Origin: Calliopsis andreniformis
Taxonomy: Eukaryota > Arthropoda > Insecta > Hymenoptera > Andrenidae
DNA: 64,000 nucleotides
Assembly: GCF_051401765.1 (NCBI RefSeq)
Contig: NW_027480481.1
Coordinates: 620,001-684,000, forward strand
Reading direction: 5' to 3'
Below the pieces are notes generated by a model. The model saw nothing but the letters and a program-made list of their open reading frames with translations. It made no database searches and had not been told where the DNA came from. Shown piece after piece: positions 25,621 through 40,300 of this stretch. The position numbers were made by a program, and so were the translations under genes. How positions within the stretch are numbered: the first letter of the stretch is position 1; every line of letters begins with the position of its first letter.

Positions 25621-28600
25621 TAATCCTCAGACCTCAAACATCAATATTAAACCCTCTGTCCTCGTCCTCAATCCACAAGCCACAATCCTCAGTCCTCAAT
25701 ATTCAATCATCAATATTCAATCTTCAATCCTCAATCCTCAATCCTCAATCCTCATTCCTCAATCCTCAATCTTCAACCCTGAATCCTCAATCCTCAATAC
25801 TCAATCCTCAATCTTCAATCCTCAATACTCAATCTTCAATCCTCAATCCTCAATGCTCAATCCTCAATACTCAATCTTCAATCCTCAACACTCAATCTTC
25901 AACCCTAAATCCTCAATCCTCAATCCTAAATCCTCATTCTTCAATCCTCAATACCCAATCCCCAATCTTCAATCCTCAATCCTCAATCCTCAATCCTAAT
26001 TCCTCAATCCTCATTCTTCAGTCCTCAATACCCAATCCTCAATTTCAATCCTCAATCCTCAATCCTCATTTCTCAATCCCCAATCCTTAACCCTCAGCCC
26101 TCATCCTCCATCCTCAGTACTCAATCCTCAATCCTCAATCCTCATTCCCCAACCCTCAGTCCTCATTCCTCAAACCTCAATCCTCAACCCTCAGTCCTCA
26201 TACTCAATTCTCAATTCTCAATTCTCAATACTCAATCCTCGATCTTCAATCCTCAATAATCAATCTCCAATCCTCAATCCTCAATCCTCGATCCTCAATC
26301 CTCAGGCATCAATACTCAATCTTCAATACTCAATCCTCAACCCTCAATCCTCAATCCTCAATCCTCAAACCTCAATCCTCAATCCTGAATATTCAATCAT
26401 CAATACTCAATCTTCAATCCTCAATCCTCAATCCTCAATCCTCAATCCTCAATCCTCAATCCTCAATCCTCAATCCTCAATCCTCAATCCTCAATCCTCA
26501 ATCCACAATCTTCAACCTTCAATACTCAATAATCAATCTCCAATCCTAGATCCTCAATCCTCAATCCTCAATTCTCAATTCTCAACCCTCATTCCTTAAT
26601 CCTCAGACCTCAAACATCAATATTCAACCCTCAGTCCTCGTCCTCAATCCACAACCCTCAATCCTCAGTCCTCAATATTCAATAATCAATATTCAATCTT
26701 CAATCCTCAATCCTCAATCCTCAACCCTCAATTCTGAACCCTCAATCTTCAATCCTCAATCCTCAATCCTCAATACTCAATCCTCAATCTTCAATCCTCA
26801 ATACCCACTCCTCAATCTTCAATCCTCAATCCTCAATCATAATTCCTCAATCCTCATTCTTCAATCATCAATACCCAATCCTCAATTTCAATCCTCAATC
26901 CTCAATCCTCAATTCTCAATCCTCAGTCCTCAATCCTCATTCCTCAAACCTCAATCCTCAACCCTCAGTCCTCATCCTCAATTCTCAATTCTCAATCCTC
27001 AATCCTCAATCCTCAATCTTCAGTCCTCAACCTTCAATCCTCAATACTCAATCTTCAATCCTCAATCCTCAATCCTCAATCCTCAGTACTCAATCCTCAA
27101 TCCTCAACCTTCAATCCTCAATACTCAATCTTCAATCCTCAATACTCAATCCTCAATCCTCAATACTCAATCTTCAATCCTCAATCCTGAATCCTCAATC
27201 TTCAATCCTCAATACTCAATCTGCAATCCTCAATCCTCAAACCTCAATCCTCAATCCTCATTCTTCAATCCTCAATGCCCAATCCTCAATCCTCAATTCT
27301 CAATTCTCAATTCTCAACCCTCAATCCTTAATCCTCAGACCTCAAACATCAATATTCAACCCTCAGTCCTCGTCCTCAATCCAGAACCCTCAATCCTCAG
27401 TCCTCAATATTCAATCATCAATATTCAATCTTCAATCCTCAATCCTCAATCCTCAATCCTCAGTTCTGAACCCTCAATCTTCAATCCACAATCCTCAATC
27501 CTCAATACTCAATCCTCAATCTTCAATCCTCAATACCCACTCCTCAATCTTCAATCCTCAATCCTCAATCCTCAATCCTAATTCCTGAATCCTCATACTT
27601 CAATCATCAATACACAATCCTCAATTTCAATCCTCAATCCTCAATCCTCAATTCTCAATCCTCAGTCCTCAATCCTCATTCCTCAAACCTCAATCCTCAA
27701 CCCTCAGTCCTCATCCTCAATTCTCAATTCTCAATCCTCAATCCTCAATCCTCAATCTTCAATCCTCAATAATCAATATCCGATCCTAGATCCTCAATCC
27801 CCAATCTTCAATCGTTAATGCTCAATCTTCAATCCTCAATCCCCAGTCATCAATCTTCAATCCTCAATGCTCAATCCTGAATCCTCAATCCTCAGTCCTC
27901 AATCCCCAATCCTCAATCCTCAAACCTCAATCCTCAACCGTCAGTCCTCGTCCTCAATCCTCAAACCTCAATCCTCAATCCTCAATCCTCATTCTTCAAT
28001 CCTAAATACCCAATCCTCAATCTTCAATCCTCAATCCTCAATCCTCAATTCGCAATCCTCCATCCTTAATCCTCAGACCTCAAACATCAATATTAAACCC
28101 TCAGTCCTCGTCCTCAATCCACAAGCCTCAATCCTCAGTCCTCAATATTCAATCATCAATATTCAATCTTCAATCCTCAATCCTCAATCCTCAATCCTCA
28201 AACCTCAATCCTCAATCTTCAACCCTGATCCTCAATCCTCAATACTCAATCCTCAACCTTCAATCCTCAATACTCAATCTTCAATCCTCAATCCTCAATC
28301 CTCAATCCTCAATACTCAATCTTCAATCCTCAACACTCAATCTTCAATCCTCAATCCTCAATCCTCAATCCTCAATCCTCATACTTCAATCCTCAATACC
28401 CAATCCTCAATCTTCAATCCTCAATCCTCAATCCTCAATCCTAATTCCTCATTCCTCATTCTTCAATCCTCAATACCCAATCCGCAATTTCAATCCTCAA
28501 TCCTCAATCCTCATTTCTCAATCCTCAATCCTTAACCCTCAGCCCTCATCCTCCATCCTCAGTACTCAATCCTCTATCCTCAATCTTCAATCCTCAATAC

Positions 28601-28839
28601 TCAATCTTCAATCCTCATTCCTCAATCCTCAATCCTCAATCCTTAATATTCAATCCTCAATACTCAATCTTCAATCATCATCCTCAATCCTCAATTCTCA
28701 GTCGTCAATCCTCAGTCATCAATCCTCAATCTTCAATACTCAATCGTCAATCCTTAGTCCTCAATCCTCAATCCTCAATCCTCGTTCCTCAAACCACAAT
28801 CCTCAACCCTCAGTCTTCAACCTCAATCCTCAAACCTCA
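25621..28839 (+). repeat. Heptamer array with mixed module order
   Basis: This part contains M1 modules near 25629, 26607, 27340 and 28076, and an M2 module near 27781. From about 27700 to 28500 it resembles 41330-42120 (offset near 13631 at the TCAATGC unit at 27867/41498). From about 26500 to 27200 it resembles 36700-37390. No non-repeat sequence was seen. Confidence 0.75.
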
Positions 28840-30240
28840 ATCCTCAATCCTCAATCCTCAATCTTCAACCCTGAATCCTCAATCCTCAATACTCAATCCT
28901 CAACCTTCAATCCTCAATACTCAATCTTCAATCCTCAATCCTCAATCCTCAATCCTCAATCCTCAATCTTCAATCCTCAACACTCAATCTTCAATACTCA
29001 ATCCTCAATCCTCAATCCTCAATCCTGATTCTTCAAACCTCAATACCCAATCCTCAATCCTCAATTCTGAACCCTCAACCTTCAATCCTCAATCCTCAAT
29101 CCTCAATACTCAATCCTCAATCTTCAATCCTCAATACCCACTCCTCAATCTTCAATACTCAATCCTCAATCCTCAATCCTAATTCCTCAATCCTCATTCT
29201 TCAATCATCAATACCCAATCCTCAATTTCAATCCTCAATCCTCAATCCTCAATTCTCAATCCTCAGTCCTCAATCCTCATTCCTCAAACCTCAATCCTCA
29301 ACCCTCAGTCCTCATCCTCAATTCTCAATTCTCAATCCTCAATCCTCAATCCTCAATCTTCAATCCTCAACAATCAATATCCGATCCTAGATCCTCAATC
29401 CCCAATCTTCAATCGTTAATGCTCAATCTTCAATCCTCAATCTCCAGTCATCAATCTTCAATCCTCAATGCTCAATCCTCAATCCTCAATCCTCAGTCCT
29501 CAATCCCCAATCCTCAATCCTCAAACCTCAATTCTCAACCGTCAGTCCTCGTCCTCAATCCTCAAACCTGAATCCTCAATCCTCAATCCTCATTCTTCAA
29601 TCCTAAATACCCAATCCTCAATCCTCAATCCTCAATACTCAATCTTCAATCCTCAACACTCAATCTTCAATCCTCAATCCTCAATCCTCAATCCTCAATC
29701 CTCATTCTTCAATCCTCAATACCCAATCCTCAATCTTCAATCCTCAATCCTCAATCCTCAATCCTAATTCCTAATTCCTCATTCTTCAATCCTCAATACC
29801 CAATCCTCAATTTCAATCCTCAATCCTCAATCCTCATTTCTCAATCCTCAATCCTTAACCCTCAGCCCTCATCCTCCATCCTCAGTACTCAATCCTCTAT
29901 CCTCAATCTTCAATCCTCAATACTCAATCTTCAATCCTCATTCCTCAATCCTCAATCCTCAATCCTCAATATTCAATCCTCAATTCTCAACCCTCAATCC
30001 TTAATCCTCAGACCTCAAACATCAATATTCAACCCTCAGTCCTCGTCCTCAATCCACAACCCTCAAACCTCAGTCCTCAATATTCAATCATCAATATTCA
30101 ATCTTCAATCCTCAATACCCAATCCTCAATCCTCAATTCTGAACCCTCAACCTTCAATCCTCAATCCTCAATCCTCAATACTCAATCCTCAATCTTCAAT
30201 CCTCAATACCCACTCCTCAATCTTCAATACTCAATCCTCA
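28840..30240 (+). repeat. Segmental block C, left copy (partner 32980-34380)
   Basis: The block aligns with about 32980-34380 at offset 4140. Shared marks are CCTGAATCC (28870 and 33010), the M2 module (29380 and 33519) and the M1 module (30010 and 34150). A few substitutions separate the copies, such as CCGCAATCC near 33192 in the second copy only. The match ends where the left copy reads TCAATCCTCATCCTC and the right copy continues with plain units. Confidence 0.82.
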
Positions 30241-30790
30241 TCCTCAATTCTCAATTCTCAATCCTCAATCCTCAATCCTCAATCCTCAATCCTCAATCCT
30301 CATTCTTCAATCCTAAATACCCAATCCTCAATCTTCAATCCTCAATCCTCAATCCTCAATTCTCAATCCTCAATCCTTAATCCTCAGACCTCAAACATCA
30401 ATGTTAAACCCTCAGTCCTCGTCCTCAATATACAAGCCTCAATCCTCAGTCCTCAATATTCAATCATCAATATTCAATCTTCAATCCTCAATCCTCAATC
30501 CTCAGTCCTCAATCCTCAATCCTCAATCTTCAACCCTGAATACTCAATCCTCAATACTCAATCGTGAATCTTCAATCCTCAATATTCAATCTTCAATCCT
30601 CAATCCTCAATCCTCAATCCTCAATACTCAATCTTCAATCCTCAACACTCAATCTTCAATCCTCAATCCTCAATCCTCAATCCTCAATCCTCATTCTTCA
30701 ATCCTCAATACCCAATCCTCAATATTCAATCCTCAATCCTCAATCCTCAATCCTAATTCCTCATTCCTCATTCTTCAATCCTGAATATCC
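30241..30790 (+). repeat. Heptamer array between segmental blocks
   Basis: About 550 bp of the array with one M1 module near 30388. It resembles the sequence around 34790-35280 and 38220-38715, including the CAATGTTAAACCC variant near 30399, and differs from them by several units. It holds nothing other than the repeat. Confidence 0.7.
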
Positions 30791-32451
30791 AATCCTCAAT
30801 CCTCATTCTTCAATCCTCAATACCCAATCCTCAATCTTCAATTCTCAATCCTCAATCCTCAATTCTCAATCGACAATCCTCAGTCCTCTGTCCTCAAACC
30901 TCAATCCTCAACCCTCAGCCCTCATCCTCAATCCTCAATCGTCAATCCTCAATCCTGAGCCCTCAGTCCTCAAACCTCAATGCTCAATCCTCAATCCCCA
31001 TTCCTCAATCCTCAATCCTCAATCCTCAATCCCCAATCCTCAATCCTCAGGCATCAATACTCAATCTTCAGTACTCAATCCTCTATCCTCAATTATCAAT
31101 CCTCAATCCTCAACCCTCAATCCTCATTCCTCAAACCTCAATCCTCAACACTCAGTCCTCATCCTCAATTCTCAATCCTCAATCCTCAATCCTCAATCCT
31201 CAATCTTCAATCCTCAATAATCAACCTCCAATCCTAGATCCTCAATCCCCAATCTTCAATCCTTAATCCTCAATCTTCAATCCTCAATCCTCAATCCTCA
31301 ATATTCAATCACCAGTACTCAATCTTCAATCCTCAATCCTCAAACCTCAATCCTCAATCCTCATTCTTCAATCCTAAATACCCAATCCTCAATCTTCAGT
31401 CCTCAATCCTCAATCCTCAATTCTCAATCCTCAATCCTTGATCCTCAGACCTCAAACATCAATATTCAACCCTCAGACCTCGTCCTCAATCTACAACCCT
31501 CAATCCTCAGTCCTCAATATTCGATCATCAATATTCAATCTTCAATCCTCAATCCTCAATCCTCAATCCTCAATCCTCAATCCTCAATCGTCAATCCTCA
31601 ATCTTCAACCCTGTATCCTCAATCCTCAATACTCAATCCTCAATCTTCAATCCTCAATACTCAATCTTCAATCCTCAATCCTCAATCCTCAATCCTCAAT
31701 CCTCAATCTTCAATCCTCAACACTCAATCTTCAATACTCAATCCTCAATCCTCAATCCTCAATCCTGATTCTTCAACCCTCAATACCCAATCCTCAATTT
31801 CTATCCTCAATCCTCAATACTCAATCTGCAATCCCCAATCCTCAAACCGCAATCCTCAATCCTCATTCTTCAATCCTCAATGCCCAATCCTCAAACTTCA
31901 ATACTCAATCCTCAGTTCTCAATTCTCAACCCCCAATCCTTAATCCTCAGACCTCAAACATCAATATTCAACCCTCAGTCCTCGTCCTCAATCCACAACC
32001 CTCAATCCTCAGTCCTCAATATTCAATCATCAATATTCAATCTTCAATCCTCAATCATCAATTCTCAATCCTCAATTCTGAATCCTCAATCTTCAATCCT
32101 CAATCCTCAGTCCTCAATACTCAATTCTCAATCTTCAATCCTCAATACCCACTCCTCAATCTTCAATCCTCAATCCTCAATCCTCAATCCTAATTCCTCA
32201 ATCCTCATTCTTCAATCACCAATACCCAATCCTCAATTTCAATCCTCAATCCTCAATCCTCAACTCTCAATCCTCAATCCTCAATCCTCATTCCTCAAAG
32301 CTCAATCCTCAACCCTCAGTCCTCATCCTCAATTCTCAATTCTCAATCCTCAATCCTCAATCCTCAATCTTCAATCCTCAATTATCAATATCCGATCCTA
32401 GATCCTCAATCACCAATCTTCAATCGTTAATGCTCAACCTTCAATCCTCAA
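30791..32451 (+). repeat. Segmental block D (partner 23351-25011)
   Basis: The block matches 23351-25011 at offset 7440. Shared marks are the CCCCATTCC unit (near 23554 and 30994), the TCAATTATC unit, the run of TGCCCAATCC (24440 and 31880) and the M2 module (24951 and 32391). Copy-specific changes include TCTATCC near 31083 and TCAAACTTC near 31893. The match ends just after the M2 module, where 25010 has TCATTCTTC and 32451 has CCCCAGTC. Confidence 0.82.
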
Positions 32452-33963
32452 TCCCCAGTCATCAATCTTCAATCCTCAATGCTCAATCCTCAATCCTCAA
32501 TCCTCAATATTCAATCCTCAATACTCAATCTTCAATCATCATCCTCAATCCTCAATTCTCAGTCGTCAATCCTCAGTCATCAACCCTCAATCTTCAATAC
32601 TCAATCGTCAATCCTTAGTCCTCAATCCTCAATCCTCAATCCTCGTTCCTCAAACCACAATCCTCAACCCTCAGTCTTCATCCTCAATCCTCAAACCTCA
32701 ATCCTCAATCCTCAATATTCAAACATCAATACTCAATCTTCAATCCTCAATCCTCAAACCTCAATCCTCAATCCTCATTCTTCAATCCTAAATACCCAAT
32801 CCTCAATCTTCAATCCTCAATCCTCAATCCTCAAGTCTCAATCCTCAATCCTTGATCCTCAGACCTCAAACATCAATATTCAACCCTCAGTCCTCGTCCT
32901 CAATCCACAACCCTCAATCCTCAGTCCTCAATATTCAATCATCGATATTCAATCTTCAATCCTCAATCCTCAATCCTCAATCCTCAATCCTCAATCCTCA
33001 ATCTTCAACCCTGAATCCTCAATCCTCAATACTCAATCCTCAACCTTCAATCCTCAATACTCAATCTTCAATCCTCAATCCTCAATCCTCAATCCTCAAT
33101 CCTCAATCTTCAATCCTCAACACTCAATCTTCAATACTCAATCCTTAATCCTCAATCCTCAATCCTGATTCTTCAAACCTCAATACCCAATCCGCAATCC
33201 TCAATTCTGAACACTCAACCTTCAATCCTCAATCCTCAATCCTCAATACTCAATCCTCAATCTTCAATCCTCAATACCCACTCCTCAATCTTCAATACTC
33301 AATCCTCAATCCTCAATCCTAATTCCTCAATCCTCATTCTTCAATCATCAATACCCAATCCTCAATTTCAATCCTCAATCCTCAATCCTCAATTCTCAAT
33401 CCTCAGTCCTCAATCCTCATTCCTCAAACCTCAATCCTCAACCCTCAGTCCTCATCCTCAATTCTCAATTCTCAATCCTCAATCCTCAATCCTCAATCTT
33501 CAATCCTCAATAATCAATATCCGATCCTAGATCCTCAATCCCCAATCTTCAATCGTTAATGCTCAATCTTCAATCCTCAATCCCCAGTCATCAATCTTCA
33601 ATCCTCAATGCTCAATCCTCAATCCTCAATCCTCAGTCCTCAATCCCCAATCCTCAATCCTCAAACCTCAATTCTCAACCGCCAGTCCTCGTCCTCAATC
33701 CTCAAACCTCAATCCTCAATCCTCAATCCTCATTCTTCAATCCTAAATACCCAATCCTCAATCCTCAATCCTCAATACTCAATCTTCAATCCTCAACACT
33801 CAATCTTCAATCCTCAATCCTCAATCCTCAATCCTCAATCCTCATTCTTCAATCCTCAATACCCAATCCTCAATCTTCAATCCTCAATCCTCAATCCTCA
33901 ATCCTAATTCCTCATTCCTCATTCTTCAATCCTCAATACCCAATCCTCAATTTCAATCCTCAA

Positions 33964-36900
33964 TCCTCAATCCTCATTTCTCAATCCTCAATCCTTAACC
34001 CTCAGCGCTCATCCTACATCCTCAGTACTCAATCCTCTGTTCTCAATCTTCAATCCTCAATACTCAATCTTCAATCCTCATTCCTCAATCCTCAATCCTC
34101 AATCCTCAATATTCAATCCTCAATTCTCAACCCTCAATCCTTAATCCTCAGACCTCAAACATCAATATTCAACCCTCAGTCCTCGTCCTCAATCCACAAC
34201 CCTCAATCCTCAGTCCTCAATATTCAATCATCAATATTCAATCTTCAATCCTCAATACCCAATCCTCAATCCTCAATTCTGAACCCTCAACCTTCAATCC
34301 TCAATCCTCAATCCTCAATACTCAATCCCCAATCATCAATCCTCAATACCCACTCCTCAATCTTCAATACTCAATCCTCAATCCTCAATCCTAATTCCTC
34401 AATCCTCATTCTTCAATCATCAATACCCAATCCTCAATTTCAATCCTCAATCCTCAATCCTCAATTCTCAATCCTCAGTCCTCAATCCTCGTTCCTCAAA
34501 CCTCAATCCTCAACCCTCAGTCCTCATCCTCAATTCTCAATTCTCAATCCTCAATCCTCAATCCTCAATCCTCAATCTTCAATCCTCAATAATCAATATC
34601 CGATCCTAGATCCTCAATCCCCAATCTTCAATCGTTAATGCTCAATCTTCAATCCTCAATCCCCAGTCATCAATCTTCAATCCTCAATGCTCAATCCTCA
34701 ATCCTCAATCCTCAGACCTCAATCCCCAATCCTCAATCCTCAAACCTCAATTCTCAACCGTCAGTCCTCGTCCTCAATCCTCAAACCTCAATCCTCAATC
34801 CTCAATCCTCATTCTTCAATCCTAAATACCCAATCCTCAATCTTCAATCCTCAATCCTCAATCCTCAATTCTCAATCCTCAATCCTTAATCCTCAGACCT
34901 CAAACATCAATGTTAAACCCTCAGTCCTCGTCCTCAATATACAAGCCTGAATCCTCAGTCCTCAATATTCAATCATCAATATTCAATCTTCAATCCTCAA
35001 TCCTCAATCCTCAGTCCTCAATCCTCAATCCTCAATCTTCAACCCTGAATAGTCAATCCTCAATACTCAATCCTGAATCTTCAATCCTCAATACTCAATC
35101 TTCAATCCTCAATCCTCAATCCTCAATCCTCAATACTCAATCTTCAATCCTCAACACTCAATCTTCAATCCTCAATCCTCAATCCTCAATCCTCAATCCT
35201 CATTCTTCAATCCTCAATACCCAATCCACAATCTTCAATCCTCAATCCACAATCCTCAATCCTAATTCCTCATTCCTCATTCTCAATCCTCAATATCCAA
35301 TCCTCAATCCTCATTCTTCAATCCTCAATACCCAATCCTCAATCCTTAACCCTCAGCCCTCATCCTCCATCCTCAGTACTCAATCCTCTATCCTCAATCT
35401 TCAATCCTCAATACTCAATCTTCAATCCTCATTCCTCAATCCTCAATCCTCAATCCTCAATATTCAATCCTCAATACTCAATCTTCAGTCATCATCCTCA
35501 ATCCTCAATTCTCAGTCGTCAATCCTCAGTCATCAACCCTCAATCTTCAATACTCTATCGTCAATCCTTAGTCCTCAATCCTCAATCCTCAATCCTCGTT
35601 CCTCAAACAACAATCCTCAACCCTCAGTCTTCATCCTCAATCCTCAAACCTCAATCCTCAATCCTCAATATTCAAACATCAATACTCAATCTTCAATCCT
35701 CAATCCTCAAACCTCAATCCTCAATCCTCATTCTTCAATCCTAAATACCCAATCCTCAATCTTCAATCCTCAATCCTCAATCCTCAATTCTCAATCCTCA
35801 ATCCTTGATCCTCAGACCTCAAACATCAATATTCAACCCTCAGTCCTCGTCCTCAATCCACAACCCTCAATCCTCAGTCCTCAATATTCAATCATCGATA
35901 TTCAATCTTCAATCCTCAATCCTCAATCCTCAATCCTCAATCCTCAATCCTCAATCTTCAACCCTGAATCCTCAATCCTCAATACTCAATCCTCAATCTT
36001 CAATCCTCAATACTCAATCTTCAATCCTCAATCCTCAATCCTCAATCCTCATCCTCAATCTTCAATCCTCAACACTCAATCTTCAATACTCAATCCTCAA
36101 TCCTCAATCCTCAATCCTGATTCTTCAATCCTCAATACCCAATCCTCAATCTTCAATCCTCAATCCTCAATCCACAATCCTAATTCCTCAATCCTCATTC
36201 TTCAATCCTCAATACCCAATCCTCAATATAAATCCTCAATCCTCAATCCTCATTTCTCAATCCTCAATTCTCAACCCTCAGCCCTCATCCTCCATCCTCA
36301 ATCCTCAATCCTCAATCCTCAATCCTCATTCCCCAACCCTCAGTCCTCATTCCTCAAACCTCAATCCTCAACCCTCAGTCCTCATACTCAATTCTCAATT
36401 CTCAATTCTCAATACTCAATCCTCAATCTTCAATCCTCAATAATCAATCTCCAATCCTCAATCCTCAATCCTCGATCCTCAATCCTCAGGCATCAATACT
36501 CAATCTTCAATACTCAATCCTCAACCCTCAATCCTCAATCCTCAATACTCAAACCTCAATCCTCAATCCTCAATATTCAATCATCAATACTCAATCTTCA
36601 ATCCGCAATCCTCAATCCTCAATCCTCAATCCTCAATCCTCAATCCTCAATCCTCAATCCTCAATCCTCAATCCTCAATTCTCAATCCACAATCTTCAAC
36701 CTTCAATACTCAATAATCAATCTCCAATCCTAGATCCTCAATCCTCAATCCTCGATTCTCAATTCTCAACCTTCATTCCTTAATCCTCAGACCTCAAACA
36801 TCAATATTCAACCCTCAGTCCTAGTCCTCAATCCACAACCCTCAATCCTCAGTCCTCAATATTCAATCATCAATATTCAATCTTCAATCCTCAATCCTCA

Positions 36901-37396
36901 ATCCTCAATCCTCAATTCTGAACCCTCAATCTTCAATCCTCAATCCTCAATCCTCAATACTCAATCCTCAATCTTCAATCCTCAATACCCACTCCTCAAT
37001 CTTCAATCCTCAATCCTCAATCCTCAATCCTAATTCCTCAATCCTCATTCTTCAATCATCAATACCCAATCCTCAATTTCAATCCTCAATCCTCAATCCT
37101 CAATTCTCAATCCTCAGTCCTCAATCCTCATTCCTCAAACCTCAATCCTCAAACCTCAGTCCTCATCCTCAATTCTCAATTCTCAATCCTCAATCCTCAA
37201 TCCTCAATCTTCAGTCCTCAACCTTCAATCCTCAATACTCAATATTCAATCCTCAATCCTCAATCCTCAATCCTCAGTACTCAATCCTCAATCCTCAACC
37301 TTCAATCCTCAATACTCAATCTTCAATCCTCAATACTCAATCCTCAATCCTCAATACTCAATCTTCAATCCTCAATCCTGAATCCTCAATCTTCAA
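33964..37396 (+). repeat. 3433-bp tandem duplication, copy 1
   Basis: This stretch is repeated directly at 37397-40829 with a constant offset of 3433 and no indels that I could find. The rare CAGCGCTCATCC mark at 34003 returns at 37436. By eye I found only three substitutions: 34112 T to C (37545), 34596 A to T (38029) and 35850 T to A (39283). The block contains M1 modules near 34150, 34895, 35814 and 36790, and an M2 module at 34600. It includes one of the two longest open frames in the window (34910-36733), which I regard as non-genic. Confidence 0.92.
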
Positions 37397-40300
37397 TCCT
37401 CAATCCTCATTTCTCAATCCTCAATCCTTAACCCTCAGCGCTCATCCTACATCCTCAGTACTCAATCCTCTGTTCTCAATCTTCAATCCTCAATACTCAA
37501 TCTTCAATCCTCATTCCTCAATCCTCAATCCTCAATCCTCAATACTCAATCCTCAATTCTCAACCCTCAATCCTTAATCCTCAGACCTCAAACATCAATA
37601 TTCAACCCTCAGTCCTCGTCCTCAATCCACAACCCTCAATCCTCAGTCCTCAATATTCAATCATCAATATTCAATCTTCAATCCTCAATACCCAATCCTC
37701 AATCCTCAATTCTGAACCCTCAACCTTCAATCCTCAATCCTCAATCCTCAATACTCAATCCCCAATCATCAATCCTCAATACCCACTCCTCAATCTTCAA
37801 TACTCAATCCTCAATCCTCAATCCTAATTCCTCAATCCTCATTCTTCAATCATCAATACCCAATCCTCAATTTCAATCCTCAATCCTCAATCCTCAATTC
37901 TCAATCCTCAGTCCTCAATCCTCGTTCCTCAAACCTCAATCCTCAACCCTCAGTCCTCATCCTCAATTCTCAATTCTCAATCCTCAATCCTCAATCCTCA
38001 ATCCTCAATCTTCAATCCTCAATAATCATTATCCGATCCTAGATCCTCAATCCCCAATCTTCAATCGTTAATGCTCAATCTTCAATCCTCAATCCCCAGT
38101 CATCAATCTTCAATCCTCAATGCTCAATCCTCAATCCTCAATCCTCAGACCTCAATCCCCAATCCTCAATCCTCAAACCTCAATTCTCAACCGTCAGTCC
38201 TCGTCCTCAATCCTCAAACCTCAATCCTCAATCCTCAATCCTCATTCTTCAATCCTAAATACCCAATCCTCAATCTTCAATCCTCAATCCTCAATCCTCA
38301 ATTCTCAATCCTCAATCCTTAATCCTCAGACCTCAAACATCAATGTTAAACCCTCAGTCCTCGTCCTCAATATACAAGCCTGAATCCTCAGTCCTCAATA
38401 TTCAATCATCAATATTCAATCTTCAATCCTCAATCCTCAATCCTCAGTCCTCAATCCTCAATCCTCAATCTTCAACCCTGAATAGTCAATCCTCAATACT
38501 CAATCCTGAATCTTCAATCCTCAATACTCAATCTTCAATCCTCAATCCTCAATCCTCAATCCTCAATACTCAATCTTCAATCCTCAACACTCAATCTTCA
38601 ATCCTCAATCCTCAATCCTCAATCCTCAATCCTCATTCTTCAATCCTCAATACCCAATCCACAATCTTCAATCCTCAATCCACAATCCTCAATCCTAATT
38701 CCTCATTCCTCATTCTCAATCCTCAATATCCAATCCTCAATCCTCATTCTTCAATCCTCAATACCCAATCCTCAATCCTTAACCCTCAGCCCTCATCCTC
38801 CATCCTCAGTACTCAATCCTCTATCCTCAATCTTCAATCCTCAATACTCAATCTTCAATCCTCATTCCTCAATCCTCAATCCTCAATCCTCAATATTCAA
38901 TCCTCAATACTCAATCTTCAGTCATCATCCTCAATCCTCAATTCTCAGTCGTCAATCCTCAGTCATCAACCCTCAATCTTCAATACTCTATCGTCAATCC
39001 TTAGTCCTCAATCCTCAATCCTCAATCCTCGTTCCTCAAACAACAATCCTCAACCCTCAGTCTTCATCCTCAATCCTCAAACCTCAATCCTCAATCCTCA
39101 ATATTCAAACATCAATACTCAATCTTCAATCCTCAATCCTCAAACCTCAATCCTCAATCCTCATTCTTCAATCCTAAATACCCAATCCTCAATCTTCAAT
39201 CCTCAATCCTCAATCCTCAATTCTCAATCCTCAATCCTTGATCCTCAGACCTCAAACATCAATATTCAACCCTCAGTCCTCGACCTCAATCCACAACCCT
39301 CAATCCTCAGTCCTCAATATTCAATCATCGATATTCAATCTTCAATCCTCAATCCTCAATCCTCAATCCTCAATCCTCAATCCTCAATCTTCAACCCTGA
39401 ATCCTCAATCCTCAATACTCAATCCTCAATCTTCAATCCTCAATACTCAATCTTCAATCCTCAATCCTCAATCCTCAATCCTCATCCTCAATCTTCAATC
39501 CTCAACACTCAATCTTCAATACTCAATCCTCAATCCTCAATCCTCAATCCTGATTCTTCAATCCTCAATACCCAATCCTCAATCTTCAATCCTCAATCCT
39601 CAATCCACAATCCTAATTCCTCAATCCTCATTCTTCAATCCTCAATACCCAATCCTCAATATAAATCCTCAATCCTCAATCCTCATTTCTCAATCCTCAA
39701 TTCTCAACCCTCAGCCCTCATCCTCCATCCTCAATCCTCAATCCTCAATCCTCAATCCTCATTCCCCAACCCTCAGTCCTCATTCCTCAAACCTCAATCC
39801 TCAACCCTCAGTCCTCATACTCAATTCTCAATTCTCAATTCTCAATACTCAATCCTCAATCTTCAATCCTCAATAATCAATCTCCAATCCTCAATCCTCA
39901 ATCCTCGATCCTCAATCCTCAGGCATCAATACTCAATCTTCAATACTCAATCCTCAACCCTCAATCCTCAATCCTCAATACTCAAACCTCAATCCTCAAT
40001 CCTCAATATTCAATCATCAATACTCAATCTTCAATCCGCAATCCTCAATCCTCAATCCTCAATCCTCAATCCTCAATCCTCAATCCTCAATCCTCAATCC
40101 TCAATCCTCAATTCTCAATCCACAATCTTCAACCTTCAATACTCAATAATCAATCTCCAATCCTAGATCCTCAATCCTCAATCCTCGATTCTCAATTCTC
40201 AACCTTCATTCCTTAATCCTCAGACCTCAAACATCAATATTCAACCCTCAGTCCTAGTCCTCAATCCACAACCCTCAATCCTCAGTCCTCAATATTCAAT

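Noticed and set aside
34910..36733. 607-codon open frame on + (and its copy at 38343-40166)
   Set aside because: The translation is only the heptapeptide SILNPQS with variants. The other + frames here are also long and open with the same peptide. The start is an ATG made by a variant unit, with no visible ribosome-binding site or promoter. Stop-free length is expected from the unit, so this is not annotated as a gene.
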